DNA from: Thermoflexales bacterium
GTDB taxonomy: Bacteria > Chloroflexota > Anaerolineae > Fen-1058
Direction: 5' to 3'
DNA: 39,168 bases
Assembly (NCBI GenBank): GCA_016931085.1
Contig: JAFGFO010000249.1
Coordinates: 1-39,168 of the forward strand
Below, piece by piece: positions 1 through 6,781 of this stretch. The position numbers were made by a program, and so were the translations under genes. The notes under the pieces are model-generated. The model was not told the origin of the DNA and made no database searches. It saw only the letters and a program-made list of their open reading frames with translations. Numbering within the stretch: position 1 is the stretch's first letter; each line of letters opens with the position of its first letter.

Positions 1-16
1 AAGCTTTCGGGGAGGT
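1..16. repeat. Partial copy of the CCCGAAAGCT/AGCTTTCGGG hairpin repeat
   Basis: Bases 2-16 read AGCTTTCGGGGAGGT, identical to the right arm of the full hairpin at 16755-16769. The left arm would lie outside the window. This is one of three copies of the same intergenic palindrome in the window (see 3331-3363 and 16737-16769). Confidence 0.6.
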
Positions 17-128
17 AAGTGGGACGCCAAGTCGCAAAATGACACCATTGTGGGGGATGCATGCTCGCAATGGCCTATCGCTTCGAATGCCCAAATCCGC
101 TAGAGTGTGCCATTAAGAAATAGCATGC

Positions 129-134
129 TATAAT
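129..134 (+). promoter_or_regulatory. -10 box of fabL, apparently leaderless
   Basis: A perfect TATAAT lies seven bases before the ATG at 142, so the transcript would start at or within a base or two of the start codon. No Shine-Dalgarno sequence precedes the ATG and no good -35 is visible. The same geometry recurs before the genes at 16830, 18229, 33503 and 34586. Confidence 0.55.
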
Positions 135-141
135 GTAACGC

Positions 142-906
142 ATGACGATGCAAAACAAAATCGCCCTCGTCACCGGCTCCGGCCGCGGGATCGGGCGTGC
201 CATCGCGCTGCACTTTGCCCGGCTCGGCGCGGACGTGGTGGTCAACTTTTTCCGCAACCGCCAACCGGCCCAGGACACAGCCGCCGAAATCGAGCGCCTG
301 GGCCGCCGCGCGCTGCTGGTCAAGGCCAACATCGGCGAGCCGGACGATATCCAACGCCTGTTTGCCGAAACGGAGGCCGCCTTCGGAGGGCTGGACATCC
401 TAGTCAACAATGCCGCTTCGGGCTACAACCGCCCGGTGATGGAGCAGCGGGTCAAGGGCTGGGATTGGACGCTGAACATCAACGCGCGGGCGGCCCTGTT
501 TTGCGCCCAACAGGCCGTGCGGCTTATGCAAAAGCGCGGGGGGGGCTATATCGTCAATATCTCCAGCGTGGGCAGTTTCCGCGTGCTGCCGGATTACGTC
601 GTCGTGGGGGCGTCCAAGGCCGCGCTGGAGGCCGTCACGCGCTACCTGGCCGTCGAACTGGCGCCCTACAACATCGTCGTGAACGCCGTCTCACCCAGTG
701 TGGTCGAGACCGAGATATTCAAGCACTTTCACAGTGTGCAGGGCAGCCAGGTATTGGAAGACACGGCCCGCAAGACGCCGGCCGGGCGGAACGTCACGCC
801 GGAGGACGTGGCCAAGGTGGTGGCTTTTCTGTGCAGTCCGGCGGCCGAGATGATCCGGGGACAAGCGATCATCCTCGACGGGGGACGCACGCTCACGACG
901 GAATGA
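142..906 (+). CDS. fabL: Enoyl-[acyl-carrier-protein] reductase FabL-like SDR
   Basis: This is a 254-aa short-chain dehydrogenase/reductase. The NAD(P)-binding glycine motif TGSGRGIGRA is at residues 11-20, the NNA motif at 89-91, and the catalytic pair at Tyr152 and Lys159. The Tyr and Lys are six residues apart, the Y-x6-K spacing of FabL/FabI-type enoyl-ACP reductases; classical SDRs such as FabG have Y-x3-K. The segment around NNAASG, the WDWT stretch and the C-terminal MIRGQ..I.DGGR also match FabL. The expected role is NAD(P)H-dependent reduction of trans-2-enoyl-ACP in the last step of fatty acid elongation, in the cytosol. It stands alone, convergent with the next gene only 7 nt away. 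ATG at 148 is an alternative start. The family call is strong; the exact substrate is inferred. Confidence 0.82.
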   Translation: MTMQNKIALVTGSGRGIGRAIALHFARLGADVVVNFFRNRQPAQDTAAEIERLGRRALLVKANIGEPDDIQRLFAETEAAFGGLDILVNNAASGYNRPVMEQRVKGWDWTLNINARAALFCAQQAVRLMQKRGGGYIVNISSVGSFRVLPDYVVVGASKAALEAVTRYLAVELAPYNIVVNAVSPSVVETEIFKHFHSVQGSQVLEDTARKTPAGRNVTPEDVAKVVAFLCSPAAEMIRGQAIILDGGRTLTTE

Positions 907-913
907 CGCTTCT

Positions 914-1915
914 CTACCTTCTCATCGCCACCAGGCGGCGCCGCAGGCGCTCAATGACGGCGCGATTGCCCCCTTCGTCGCCCAGGTTGGCCAGTTGGTG
1001 CTTTTTGAAGGCCAGGTCGGTGGCGAGTTGGTAAAACTGCTCCAGCCGCCACCAGCGCCCAAAATCGCCGCTGAAAAAGACGCCCGTCCGCTGAGCCAGC
1101 CGCTCCGTGTACGAGCAGACCACCTTACATTCCGCCTGGGTCAGTATACCCAGCTTGACTTCCTCCGGCAGTTGGCTTTGCAGCCAGCGTTTTTCCTGGC
1201 CGGCGGCCAGCAAGATAATGACAAACACGACCAACGCGCCGCCCCAATCCACAACCACGCTGAACAGCGGCAGCAGGCACGAGCTCTCGGCCAGGGTCAT
1301 GCCGCCGTTGTGGATGGCATGGGCGCTGATGGCCAAGACCAGGCCGGTGACGGGCGCGACCAGCTTGAGCAGGCACGAGCGCGACATGCGCGCCACGGCA
1401 AAGCCGATGCCGGTCAGGCTGGTGAAAAAGGCGTGGTTGAGGCCAAAGACGAACGCGCGCAAGACGATCAAGCCGAGCATCCCGCCCAGGCCGCCCTCGC
1501 CCAGGGCCGACAGAAAGTAGAACACGTTCTCCACCGCCGCAAAGCCAAAGCCCACCAACGAGCCGTAGATGATGCCGTCCAGGATGCTGTCAAACTCGCG
1601 GTAGAAAAACAGGAACACGCCCAGGACGGCCGCCGCTTTGAGGACTTCTTCGACCACGGGGGCGATGACGCTGCTGCCAATCAGTTGGTAAGCCATCGTT
1701 TCGGTCTCGACCCAACCTCGGATAGGGATGTCGAACACGAGCTCGAGCACCAGGGCCAGCACGATGGAGGGGACAGCGCCCCACAGGAAGGTGGCCGCCA
1801 GCAGCGGCAGCGGCTCCGCCTCGTAACGGTCGAACCACCACACCACCATCGCGTAGGCCAGCATGGGCACGACGCCGGCAAAAAGCGCCAACATAAGGCC
1901 AATTAAGAGGTCCAA
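914..1915 (-). CDS. PrsW-family intramembrane metalloprotease
   Basis: A 333-aa polytopic membrane protein with about eight hydrophobic segments, all in roughly the first 270 residues, followed by a soluble C-terminal tail of about 80 residues. PrsW/CPBP-type motifs are visible: Glu89-Glu90 with Lys93 (EExxK), Glu129 in a second helix (FGFAAVEN), and His161 (NHAFF). These would bind a metal and cleave substrates inside the membrane; in Bacillus PrsW cleaves an anti-sigma factor, but no anti-sigma gene lies nearby. I chose the TTG at 1915 because a perfect AGGAGG sits six bases upstream (1922-1927) and the first membrane helix begins at once. A longer reading from 2074 would add 53 basic, low-complexity residues without a ribosome site. 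Confidence 0.8.
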   Translation of the reverse strand: MDLLIGLMLALFAGVVPMLAYAMVVWWFDRYEAEPLPLLAATFLWGAVPSIVLALVLELVFDIPIRGWVETETMAYQLIGSSVIAPVVEEVLKAAAVLGVFLFFYREFDSILDGIIYGSLVGFGFAAVENVFYFLSALGEGGLGGMLGLIVLRAFVFGLNHAFFTSLTGIGFAVARMSRSCLLKLVAPVTGLVLAISAHAIHNGGMTLAESSCLLPLFSVVVDWGGALVVFVIILLAAGQEKRWLQSQLPEEVKLGILTQAECKVVCSYTERLAQRTGVFFSGDFGRWWRLEQFYQLATDLAFKKHQLANLGDEGGNRAVIERLRRRLVAMRR

Positions 1916-1987
1916 GTGATTCCTCCTAGGGTGAACAGTACGACGACCCCGATCAATATCGCTAGCATAGCGCAGTTTCTCGTTTCG

Positions 1988-2030
1988 CGCAAGCGGCAAG
2001 CGGGGGGCAGGCAGCGGGAAGCGCGGGACA
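1988..2030. repeat. Degenerate AAGCGGC/AAGCGGG word repeat
   Basis: Purine-rich, loosely periodic sequence with repeated AAGCGG and GGCAGGCAGCGGGAAGCG words. It lies in the 210-base gap between the PrsW gene start and the small membrane gene ending at 2126. It is one of several different short-period repeats found between genes here. Confidence 0.4.
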
Positions 2031-2125
2031 ATAGAGCACATTTGCAGCTTGATATCTTCTCGCGCGAATCCCAAACCTCCCCCTGCCGGCGAAGCGAGCC
2101 GGCTCGTGCGGCTGTTGGCTGTTTG

Positions 2126-2386
2126 CTAGAGCTTGCCGAGCGCAAACATCCACAGGAAGAGCGGGTCAATATGGTACTCGCTCAATTGCGCACGCTCCAC
2201 GTAGATCAACGCCGCTATCAAACAATTTGTGCCGACGAGGTACATGGCGGTGCTAAGGCCGCGCCCGCGTAAAGCCGGGATCAGGAAAAGTATAGCTGTA
2301 GCGATGTATGGGAAGGGGATTCTCAGGAGCACTAACCCCCAAATCAATCTCCCGCTCAAACGAGTGTCTTTGGCAAGTAGTCTCAT
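2126..2386 (-). CDS. Small membrane protein, unknown
   Basis: An 86-aa protein that I do not recognise. It has a basic N-terminus (RLLAKDTRLSGR), two hydrophobic stretches at about residues 15-38 and 45-63, and a short C-terminal tail with another hydrophobic patch near the end. The ATG at 2386 is preceded by AAGGTAAG about five bases upstream, a plausible ribosome site. It follows the hydrolase gene on the same strand after a 34-base gap, so the two may be co-transcribed. It looks like a short integral membrane protein; no function can be assigned. Confidence 0.5.
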   Translation of the reverse strand: MRLLAKDTRLSGRLIWGLVLLRIPFPYIATAILFLIPALRGRGLSTAMYLVGTNCLIAALIYVERAQLSEYHIDPLFLWMFALGKL

Positions 2387-2420
2387 ACTTTCTTACCTTA
2401 TTGGTAGGAAGCAAGCCAGA

Positions 2421-3257
2421 TCAAGACGAGACCTGTTTCAGGAACGCCCATAAGGCATCCATGAAGGCGGTGTACCTGTCAAATCGGATGAGGTGACCCA
2501 CATCGGGTATGTTGACGACGACCACTTTGGGGTTCAGCTCGCGAACTCTCGCGACGGCCTCAGGGGTCACGATTCCTCCAAGCTCCGGGTTGGCCGTGAC
2601 GAGCAACACGGGATGGGTGATATTTTGGATAGTTGTCAGCCAGTCCACCTCCTGGGAGTGCATCCTATCTACCAGCGTGTCTACAATCGCGGGATCGAGT
2701 TGCTTTTTGGACTCGCACATCAGACGCACCAGTTCTTCAGGCCAAGTGGGGTGCTCCTGGCGATACTGCACCAGCAACTCTTCCAGGGTTTGGTTGGGTA
2801 GGTTCTTAGCCCATGTCGTTATGGGATCCTCAGCCGGCTGGCCAGGAGGCAGGGTCTGAGCCGGCCGGGACAGCCACCAAGGCGGGTCTTCCAGAACCAG
2901 GGCGCTGGCCAGTTCCGGGAAGCGCACCCCAATCTGGTAGGTGATCATCGCACCCATCGAGTGCCCGCATACAATCGGGCGACTCAACCCCAGGGCGCGG
3001 ATGAGTCCCGCCAGGTCAGCGGCCATATCTACCTTTTCACCCGGCTGCACGCGCGCCGAAAGGCCGTGGGCGCGCATATCCGGCATGATCACATCATATT
3101 CGGATTCGAGATCGCGCGTTGTGGGTGTCCAGCACAGACCGTTATCTGAAAAGCCGTGAACCAACACCAAGGGGCGTTTACCCCCATTGCCGGTGCGGTA
3201 ATAGTGCAGCCGCACGCCATTGACCAGTAGATCATTTTGTGTCCAGTGAGAAAGCAT
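2421..3257 (-). CDS. Alpha/beta hydrolase
   Basis: A 278-aa alpha/beta-hydrolase fold enzyme. The oxyanion-hole segment HGFSDNG is at about residues 34-40 and the nucleophile elbow GHSMGA places the catalytic serine at residue 100. The acid is probably an Asp between 200 and 240, and the histidine lies in VGHLIRFD near the C-terminus. There is no signal peptide, so it should act in the cytosol on small esters, epoxides or C-C bonds; the substrate cannot be read from sequence. The ATG at 3257 is chosen because AAAGGAG lies five bases upstream and translation then begins directly before the first beta strand. A 25-residue extension upstream lacks a ribosome site and runs through the promoter. 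Confidence 0.85.
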   Translation of the reverse strand: MLSHWTQNDLLVNGVRLHYYRTGNGGKRPLVLVHGFSDNGLCWTPTTRDLESEYDVIMPDMRAHGLSARVQPGEKVDMAADLAGLIRALGLSRPIVCGHSMGAMITYQIGVRFPELASALVLEDPPWWLSRPAQTLPPGQPAEDPITTWAKNLPNQTLEELLVQYRQEHPTWPEELVRLMCESKKQLDPAIVDTLVDRMHSQEVDWLTTIQNITHPVLLVTANPELGGIVTPEAVARVRELNPKVVVVNIPDVGHLIRFDRYTAFMDALWAFLKQVSS

Positions 3258-3291
3258 AGGGCTCCTTTGCCAAGTTTGAGCGTTAGGGTGT

Positions 3292-3300
3292 ATTATACCA
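3292..3300 (-). promoter_or_regulatory. Extended -10 promoter of the hydrolase gene
   Basis: On the minus strand this reads TGGTATAAT, an extended -10 (TGn plus TATAAT). Transcription would begin about 28 bases before the ATG at 3257, leaving room for its AAGGAG site. The same nonamer occurs at 6207-6215. Confidence 0.6.
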
Positions 3301-3398
3301 CTAGAAGTTTGTCGGAGAGAACGCTTTTTCACCTTCCCGAAAGCTCCCAGCTTTCGGGAAGGTAGGCTCAGCGAGATGTCTCTCCGACAAGCTCCTAG
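3301..3398. repeat. MITE-like nested inverted repeat (98 bp)
   Basis: The outer arms (3301-3320 and 3379-3398) are inverted repeats matching at 18 of 20 positions, each containing TTGTCGGAGAGA or its complement, and both ends carry CTAG. Nested inside is a perfect 15-bp hairpin: ACCTTCCCGAAAGCT at 3331-3345 and its complement at 3349-3363, separated by CCC. No ORF is credible inside. The inner hairpin also occurs without the outer arms at 16737-16769, and an outer-arm fragment appears at 22377. The structure resembles a non-autonomous miniature element, but no target-site duplication can be proven because CTAG is itself palindromic. Confidence 0.6.
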
Positions 3399-3529
3399 AG
3401 AATTTGCATAGTTCAGTCATCGCGTAACCCAGGGTGCGATAACCGAAGCCCTTCGCCAAACGCTCAGCCTGGGCGCGATTAACGAAGCCTTTGCCCGCGC
3501 AATCTAGGGGTCCCCAAAAGGCCCACGAA
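3399..3529. other. Non-coding gap downstream of the GH42 gene
   Basis: Between the MITE-like repeat and the end of the beta-galactosidase gene I see only a weak open frame (82 codons in total, running through the repeat) with no ribosome site or family resemblance. There is no clear terminator. Confidence 0.4.
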
Positions 3530-5509
3530 TCACTGGTTCTCCTGTACAATCGCCACGCCGTAGGGTTCCAGCACCAATTCGCTGCCCTCGCGCCCGCTCA
3601 GGTGCTCGCGGCCCGCCCAGGGCAAAGACACCCGCTTTTCCGCCGGCTCGTGATTGATGATGATGAAAACCTCGCCCTGCGCGCCGGCCCGCTTGCGGGC
3701 TTCTACCCCGGCAGGCGTCTCCAGCACAGGTTGGACGCCGGCCGATTGGGTGATGTGGTCGAGCAGCGCTTGCTGCGACGACTCGTCCAGGTAAGCGCCG
3801 ACATAGTACACGCAGCCTTTGCCGTACGGATGTGAGGTGACCGCCGCCTGGCCATCGAGCCAGCCGTTCGACGTACCGTAGTAGGCAAGGACCGTCGTCC
3901 CCACTTCGTCCCGGATTTTGAGCCGCTCGGCCCATAAACGTGATTCCCCCTTGAACCACTCGCCCGCCACAGGCGCCGGCTCAGGCAGGGCATAATAGTC
4001 TTCGACTTCGACGCCCGCGGCCTCGGCCAGGGCGCCGGGCTGGCGCAGCGGCAGCAATGCGTTGTAGTCATCCTTCATGCCCGAACGTATCGTCAACACC
4101 AACTGCCCGCCGTTTTTGACGAACGCCTCGAGCCGGGCGGCGCGGGAGTCGCTCAGCATCAGCAAAGCCGGGGCGATCACCAGCTTGTAGCCATCGAGCG
4201 AGGCATCGGCTGACAGGACATCCGCCGCGATGTTGCGCGCGGCCAGTGGACGGTAGTAGTGCGTCAAGTGTGCGACGTAATCAAAATCGCGGTGATGGCG
4301 TTGGGCGTGGAGGCTCCAACGGTTATCGTAAGAATTCAGCATGGCGACCTCGGCGGATGGCGTGGAGCCTGCCAGCAGGGACGAGACCTTGGCAAAATCC
4401 TCTCCGAGCGCCTGGACTTCCGCGTAGAACGGGCGCGGCTGCCCCGACTGATCCACCAGCGTGCCGTGGAACTGCTCCTGCCCGCCCAGCGCCGAGCGCC
4501 ACTGCCAGTACAAGATGGCGTCCGCGCCGTGGGCGACGGCGTGCCAGGCCATGGCGCGTGCCTCGCCCTTGTTGGTCGAGCGATTGACGGGCGCCCAATT
4601 GACGTGGCCGGGCTGGGTCTCCATCAGCCAAAAGTTGCGGCGCTTGAAGCCGCGCGTGAGATCGTGGGTGGCGCCCGAGCTGAGATAGTCGTGGTGTGTT
4701 GTCTGCACGTACCAGTCCCAGGAGGCCATGTCGAGGTCGGCACATATCTCGTAATGGTCAAAGCCGTCGTACCAGCCCATAAAGTTGTGCGTGATCCACA
4801 CGCCCGGCGCCAGGTGCGCCCTGAGCGCATCCAGTTGAAGGCGTTGGAACTGGCGGTAACTGGCGGTGATAAAGCGCCTGAACTCGAGCATCAGCCCGGG
4901 ATTGTGCCCGCCGATGGGAATAGGGATTTGCTCCCAGGCCGAGTAGCTCTGGCTCCAGTAGCGCGTTGCCCAATGCTCGTTGAGCGCGTCCAGCGAGCCG
5001 AATTTACGGGCCAGGTACTCCTGGAAGAGGCGCCGGCAGCGCTCGCAGTAGCAATAACGGTTGTATTCGTTGTCGAGCTGCCAGCCGATGACGTTGGGGT
5101 TGGGGCCAAAATGCTCCGCCATCGCCGCGACGATACGGCGCGCGGCGGCGTGGAATTCGGGCGAGTTGACGCAGTAATGGCAGCGGTTGCCAAACTGCGC
5201 GCGCCGCCCGTCCTCGCCCACAGGCAGCATGTCGGGGTATTGCTGCACCAGCCAGGCGGGCGGGGCGGCGCTCGGCGTTCCGAGCACCGAGGCGATCCCA
5301 GCCTCGGCAAGCTGGGCGATGGCGCGATCCAGCCAGGCGAAATCGAACTGGCCGGCGGATGGCTCGAGCGTGGACCAGGCGAATTCCGCCATACGAACGA
5401 CGTTCATGCCGGCCTCGCGCATCAGGCGGATGTCCTCGCCCCAGCGAGACTCGGGCCAGTGTTCTGGATAGTAGGCGGTGCCCAGGTGAAGACGAGACAC
5501 ATGTGACAT
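3530..5509 (-). CDS. Beta-galactosidase, glycoside hydrolase family 42
   Basis: A 659-aa GH42 enzyme of usual length. The TIM barrel starts at once (LGTAYYPEHWPE). The acid/base glutamate is Glu148 in WQLDNEYN and the nucleophile is Glu297 in FWLMETQPG. A Cys cluster typical of zinc-binding GH42 enzymes is present: Cys110, Cys113, Cys153, Cys155 and Cys158. The middle third is the trimerisation domain (strands such as YKLVIAPALLML) and the end is the small beta domain. With no signal peptide it should hydrolyse beta-galactosides or related oligosaccharides taken up into the cell. The start is ATG 5509 because GGAGG lies about six bases upstream; a TTG twelve bases earlier falls on the ribosome site. 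It has no sugar transporter neighbour and is followed by an intergenic repeat, so it is probably a single-gene unit. Confidence 0.92.
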   Translation of the reverse strand: MSHVSRLHLGTAYYPEHWPESRWGEDIRLMREAGMNVVRMAEFAWSTLEPSAGQFDFAWLDRAIAQLAEAGIASVLGTPSAAPPAWLVQQYPDMLPVGEDGRRAQFGNRCHYCVNSPEFHAAARRIVAAMAEHFGPNPNVIGWQLDNEYNRYCYCERCRRLFQEYLARKFGSLDALNEHWATRYWSQSYSAWEQIPIPIGGHNPGLMLEFRRFITASYRQFQRLQLDALRAHLAPGVWITHNFMGWYDGFDHYEICADLDMASWDWYVQTTHHDYLSSGATHDLTRGFKRRNFWLMETQPGHVNWAPVNRSTNKGEARAMAWHAVAHGADAILYWQWRSALGGQEQFHGTLVDQSGQPRPFYAEVQALGEDFAKVSSLLAGSTPSAEVAMLNSYDNRWSLHAQRHHRDFDYVAHLTHYYRPLAARNIAADVLSADASLDGYKLVIAPALLMLSDSRAARLEAFVKNGGQLVLTIRSGMKDDYNALLPLRQPGALAEAAGVEVEDYYALPEPAPVAGEWFKGESRLWAERLKIRDEVGTTVLAYYGTSNGWLDGQAAVTSHPYGKGCVYYVGAYLDESSQQALLDHITQSAGVQPVLETPAGVEARKRAGAQGEVFIIINHEPAEKRVSLPWAGREHLSGREGSELVLEPYGVAIVQENQ

Positions 5510-5523
5510 AGTTTCCTCCAAGG

Positions 5524-5562
5524 ATGGTTTCAGGTTGCAAGTTTAAGGGTTCAGGTTTAAGG
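5524..5562. repeat. Degenerate CAGGTTT word repeat
   Basis: Successive words such as TTTCAGGTT and TTCAGGTTTAAGG with a period near seven bases fill the gap between the flavodoxin gene and the GH42 start. They also encode the last residues and stop of the flavodoxin gene. Related stretches occur at 8503-8533 and 9416-9450. Confidence 0.55.
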
Positions 5563-6139
5563 CCGGGCGCAGGCTGGCGGCCCAGGCCCGGATGGCGTCC
5601 CAGTCGCGAAAGTCGCCCGGCTGGGCCTGGAAGACCAGCATGACGAACAGCTTTTGGAAAATGTTCAGTTTCGTATAGTCCAGCTTGCCTTTGAAGAAGG
5701 CGACGCTGAGCGGCGTGATCTGCGGCGCTTGTTTCAACACCGGCTCCAGGTAAGCCGCCACGGTGGTGAAGCGCTCTTTGAAGCTCAATTTGTGCTCGTC
5801 CTGCGGCGGCTTGGCCAGGCGAGGATCCTGGTAAATCGCCACAGCGCCCAGGTGTGTGCCGGCCAGCTTGGTCAGGGACATCGCGGTAAAGAAATAGGCC
5901 ACCGGGCGTTGGCTCAAGACGTGTTGGTGCTTGCGCACGAACGTCGTAGCAGCCCGGTGCCAACCCAGGATCATCGGCGACCCCACGATCACGGCGTCGT
6001 AGTCGCCAGGGTCCGGCGCGTCCTCGATCCGGCGTACGTCCACCCGCGCCCCGTCTTTGCCCAACTCCTCCGCGATGGTCTCGGCCACCTTGCCGCTAGA
6101 CCCACTGTTGGTAGTGTAGACAGCCAGTATTGTTCCCAT
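5543..6139 (-). CDS. Flavodoxin-domain protein, HemG-like
   Basis: A 198-aa flavodoxin-fold protein. The FMN phosphate loop is the N-terminal YTTNSGSSGKVAETIAEEL at about residues 8-26, and a second flavin-contacting loop is VGSPMILG. Length and motifs resemble Flavodoxin_5/HemG, menaquinone-dependent protoporphyrinogen oxidase, but other heme genes are not nearby, so the substrate is uncertain; a general flavin reductase role is possible. GAGGAG eight bases before the ATG at 6139 supports that start over the GTG six bases earlier. The last residues (LNLNP) and the stop are encoded by the intergenic CAGGTTT repeat, so the natural C-terminus may have been altered. It is transcribed from the TGGTATAAT at 6207-6215. 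Confidence 0.75.
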   Translation of the reverse strand: MGTILAVYTTNSGSSGKVAETIAEELGKDGARVDVRRIEDAPDPGDYDAVIVGSPMILGWHRAATTFVRKHQHVLSQRPVAYFFTAMSLTKLAGTHLGAVAIYQDPRLAKPPQDEHKLSFKERFTTVAAYLEPVLKQAPQITPLSVAFFKGKLDYTKLNIFQKLFVMLVFQAQPGDFRDWDAIRAWAASLRPALNLNP

Positions 6140-6206
6140 AAGCACTTCTCCTCAGGCTAATCCGATAGTCCAGGATATCAGGGTTTCGGCTGAAAGCCTA
6201 AATCCC

Positions 6207-6215
6207 ATTATACCA
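6207..6215 (-). promoter_or_regulatory. Extended -10 promoter of the flavodoxin gene
   Basis: The minus strand reads TGGTATAAT, identical to the element upstream of the hydrolase gene at 3292. It lies about 68 bases before the ATG at 6139. Confidence 0.55.
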
Positions 6216-6293
6216 CTTTTTTTCAGGGCGGCCCTTCCTGGGCTGAAGGGGGGGGCGTATAGGCTCAAGCGCAAGTTTCCCAGGGTGCCCGGC

Positions 6294-6746
6294 TTATGTT
6301 TCATTCCACATGACATACACAACATAGCCGCCTTCGATCTTTTCCGCTCCGACGCTCATATATCTCACGTGCGGCAGGGCCACCGGCCCGCCCCATAGAT
6401 TCTTCCCTCCGACATCCCACCATGCCACCCCTTTCAACTCGGACAGGCTATAGCCTTCCTTGAATTTGCTTAGGTCCACCACGCTTGTATCAAACACCTG
6501 CGCCAGATCGTCCGCATCGGTCTCGAATTTGAACCAAATCGCGTCGTCTATGCCCGATCCTTCCAACTTGAAGCCCAGCGGTGTGATGTTCACGGTGGGA
6601 TTCAGGTACATTTCAGCTCTGCACCGGCTCACCTGGCTCTCTGTAGGTGTGGTGGTTTCTTCATCCTGTCCAAAGTCCAAGCACCCCATAGCGGCGACAC
6701 ATAACAGCGTGGTCATGATCGCGAGTGTGTACGGGCTTTTCTTCAC
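6294..6746 (-). CDS. Small lipoprotein, unknown
   Basis: A 150-aa predicted lipoprotein. It begins with KKSPY, then a hydrophobic stretch and the lipobox AAMGC, with the lipidated cysteine at residue 22. A short acidic linker (FGQDEETTTPTES) follows, then a globular domain that I do not recognise. It should sit on the outer face of the cytoplasmic membrane. The GTG start at 6746 is supported by AGGAGGG (6751-6757) five bases upstream and by the signal peptide that begins there. A reading from 6869 would run back through a palindromic repeat and the amidohydrolase gene in another frame. The gene lies directly after the amidohydrolase on the same strand. Confidence 0.7.
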   Translation of the reverse strand: MKKSPYTLAIMTTLLCVAAMGCLDFGQDEETTTPTESQVSRCRAEMYLNPTVNITPLGFKLEGSGIDDAIWFKFETDADDLAQVFDTSVVDLSKFKEGYSLSELKGVAWWDVGGKNLWGGPVALPHVRYMSVGAEKIEGGYVVYVMWNET

Positions 6747-6757
6747 GATACCCTCCT

Positions 6758-6781
6758 GGCGGGGGCAAGCCCCGCCCCTAC
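6758..6781. repeat. GGGCGGG palindrome ending in CGCCCCTAC
   Basis: A near-perfect GC-rich hairpin (GGCGGGGGC, AA, GCCCCGCC) followed by CCTAC. The minus-strand TAG formed by bases 6780-6778 is the stop codon of the amidohydrolase, and the ribosome site of the following lipoprotein abuts the other end. Related elements are at 18156-18180 and 35573-35597. Confidence 0.65.

Noticed and set aside
3331..3363. Hairpin as terminator of the GH42 gene
   Set aside because: No T-run on the minus strand after the stem, and the same hairpin occurs between divergent promoters.
3301..3549. 82-codon minus-strand open frame
   Set aside because: It runs through the MITE-like palindrome, has no ribosome site and resembles no family.
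4259..5506. 415-codon plus-strand open frame opposite the GH42 gene
   Set aside because: It is the GC-rich shadow of a clear enzyme gene; no ribosome site or domain.
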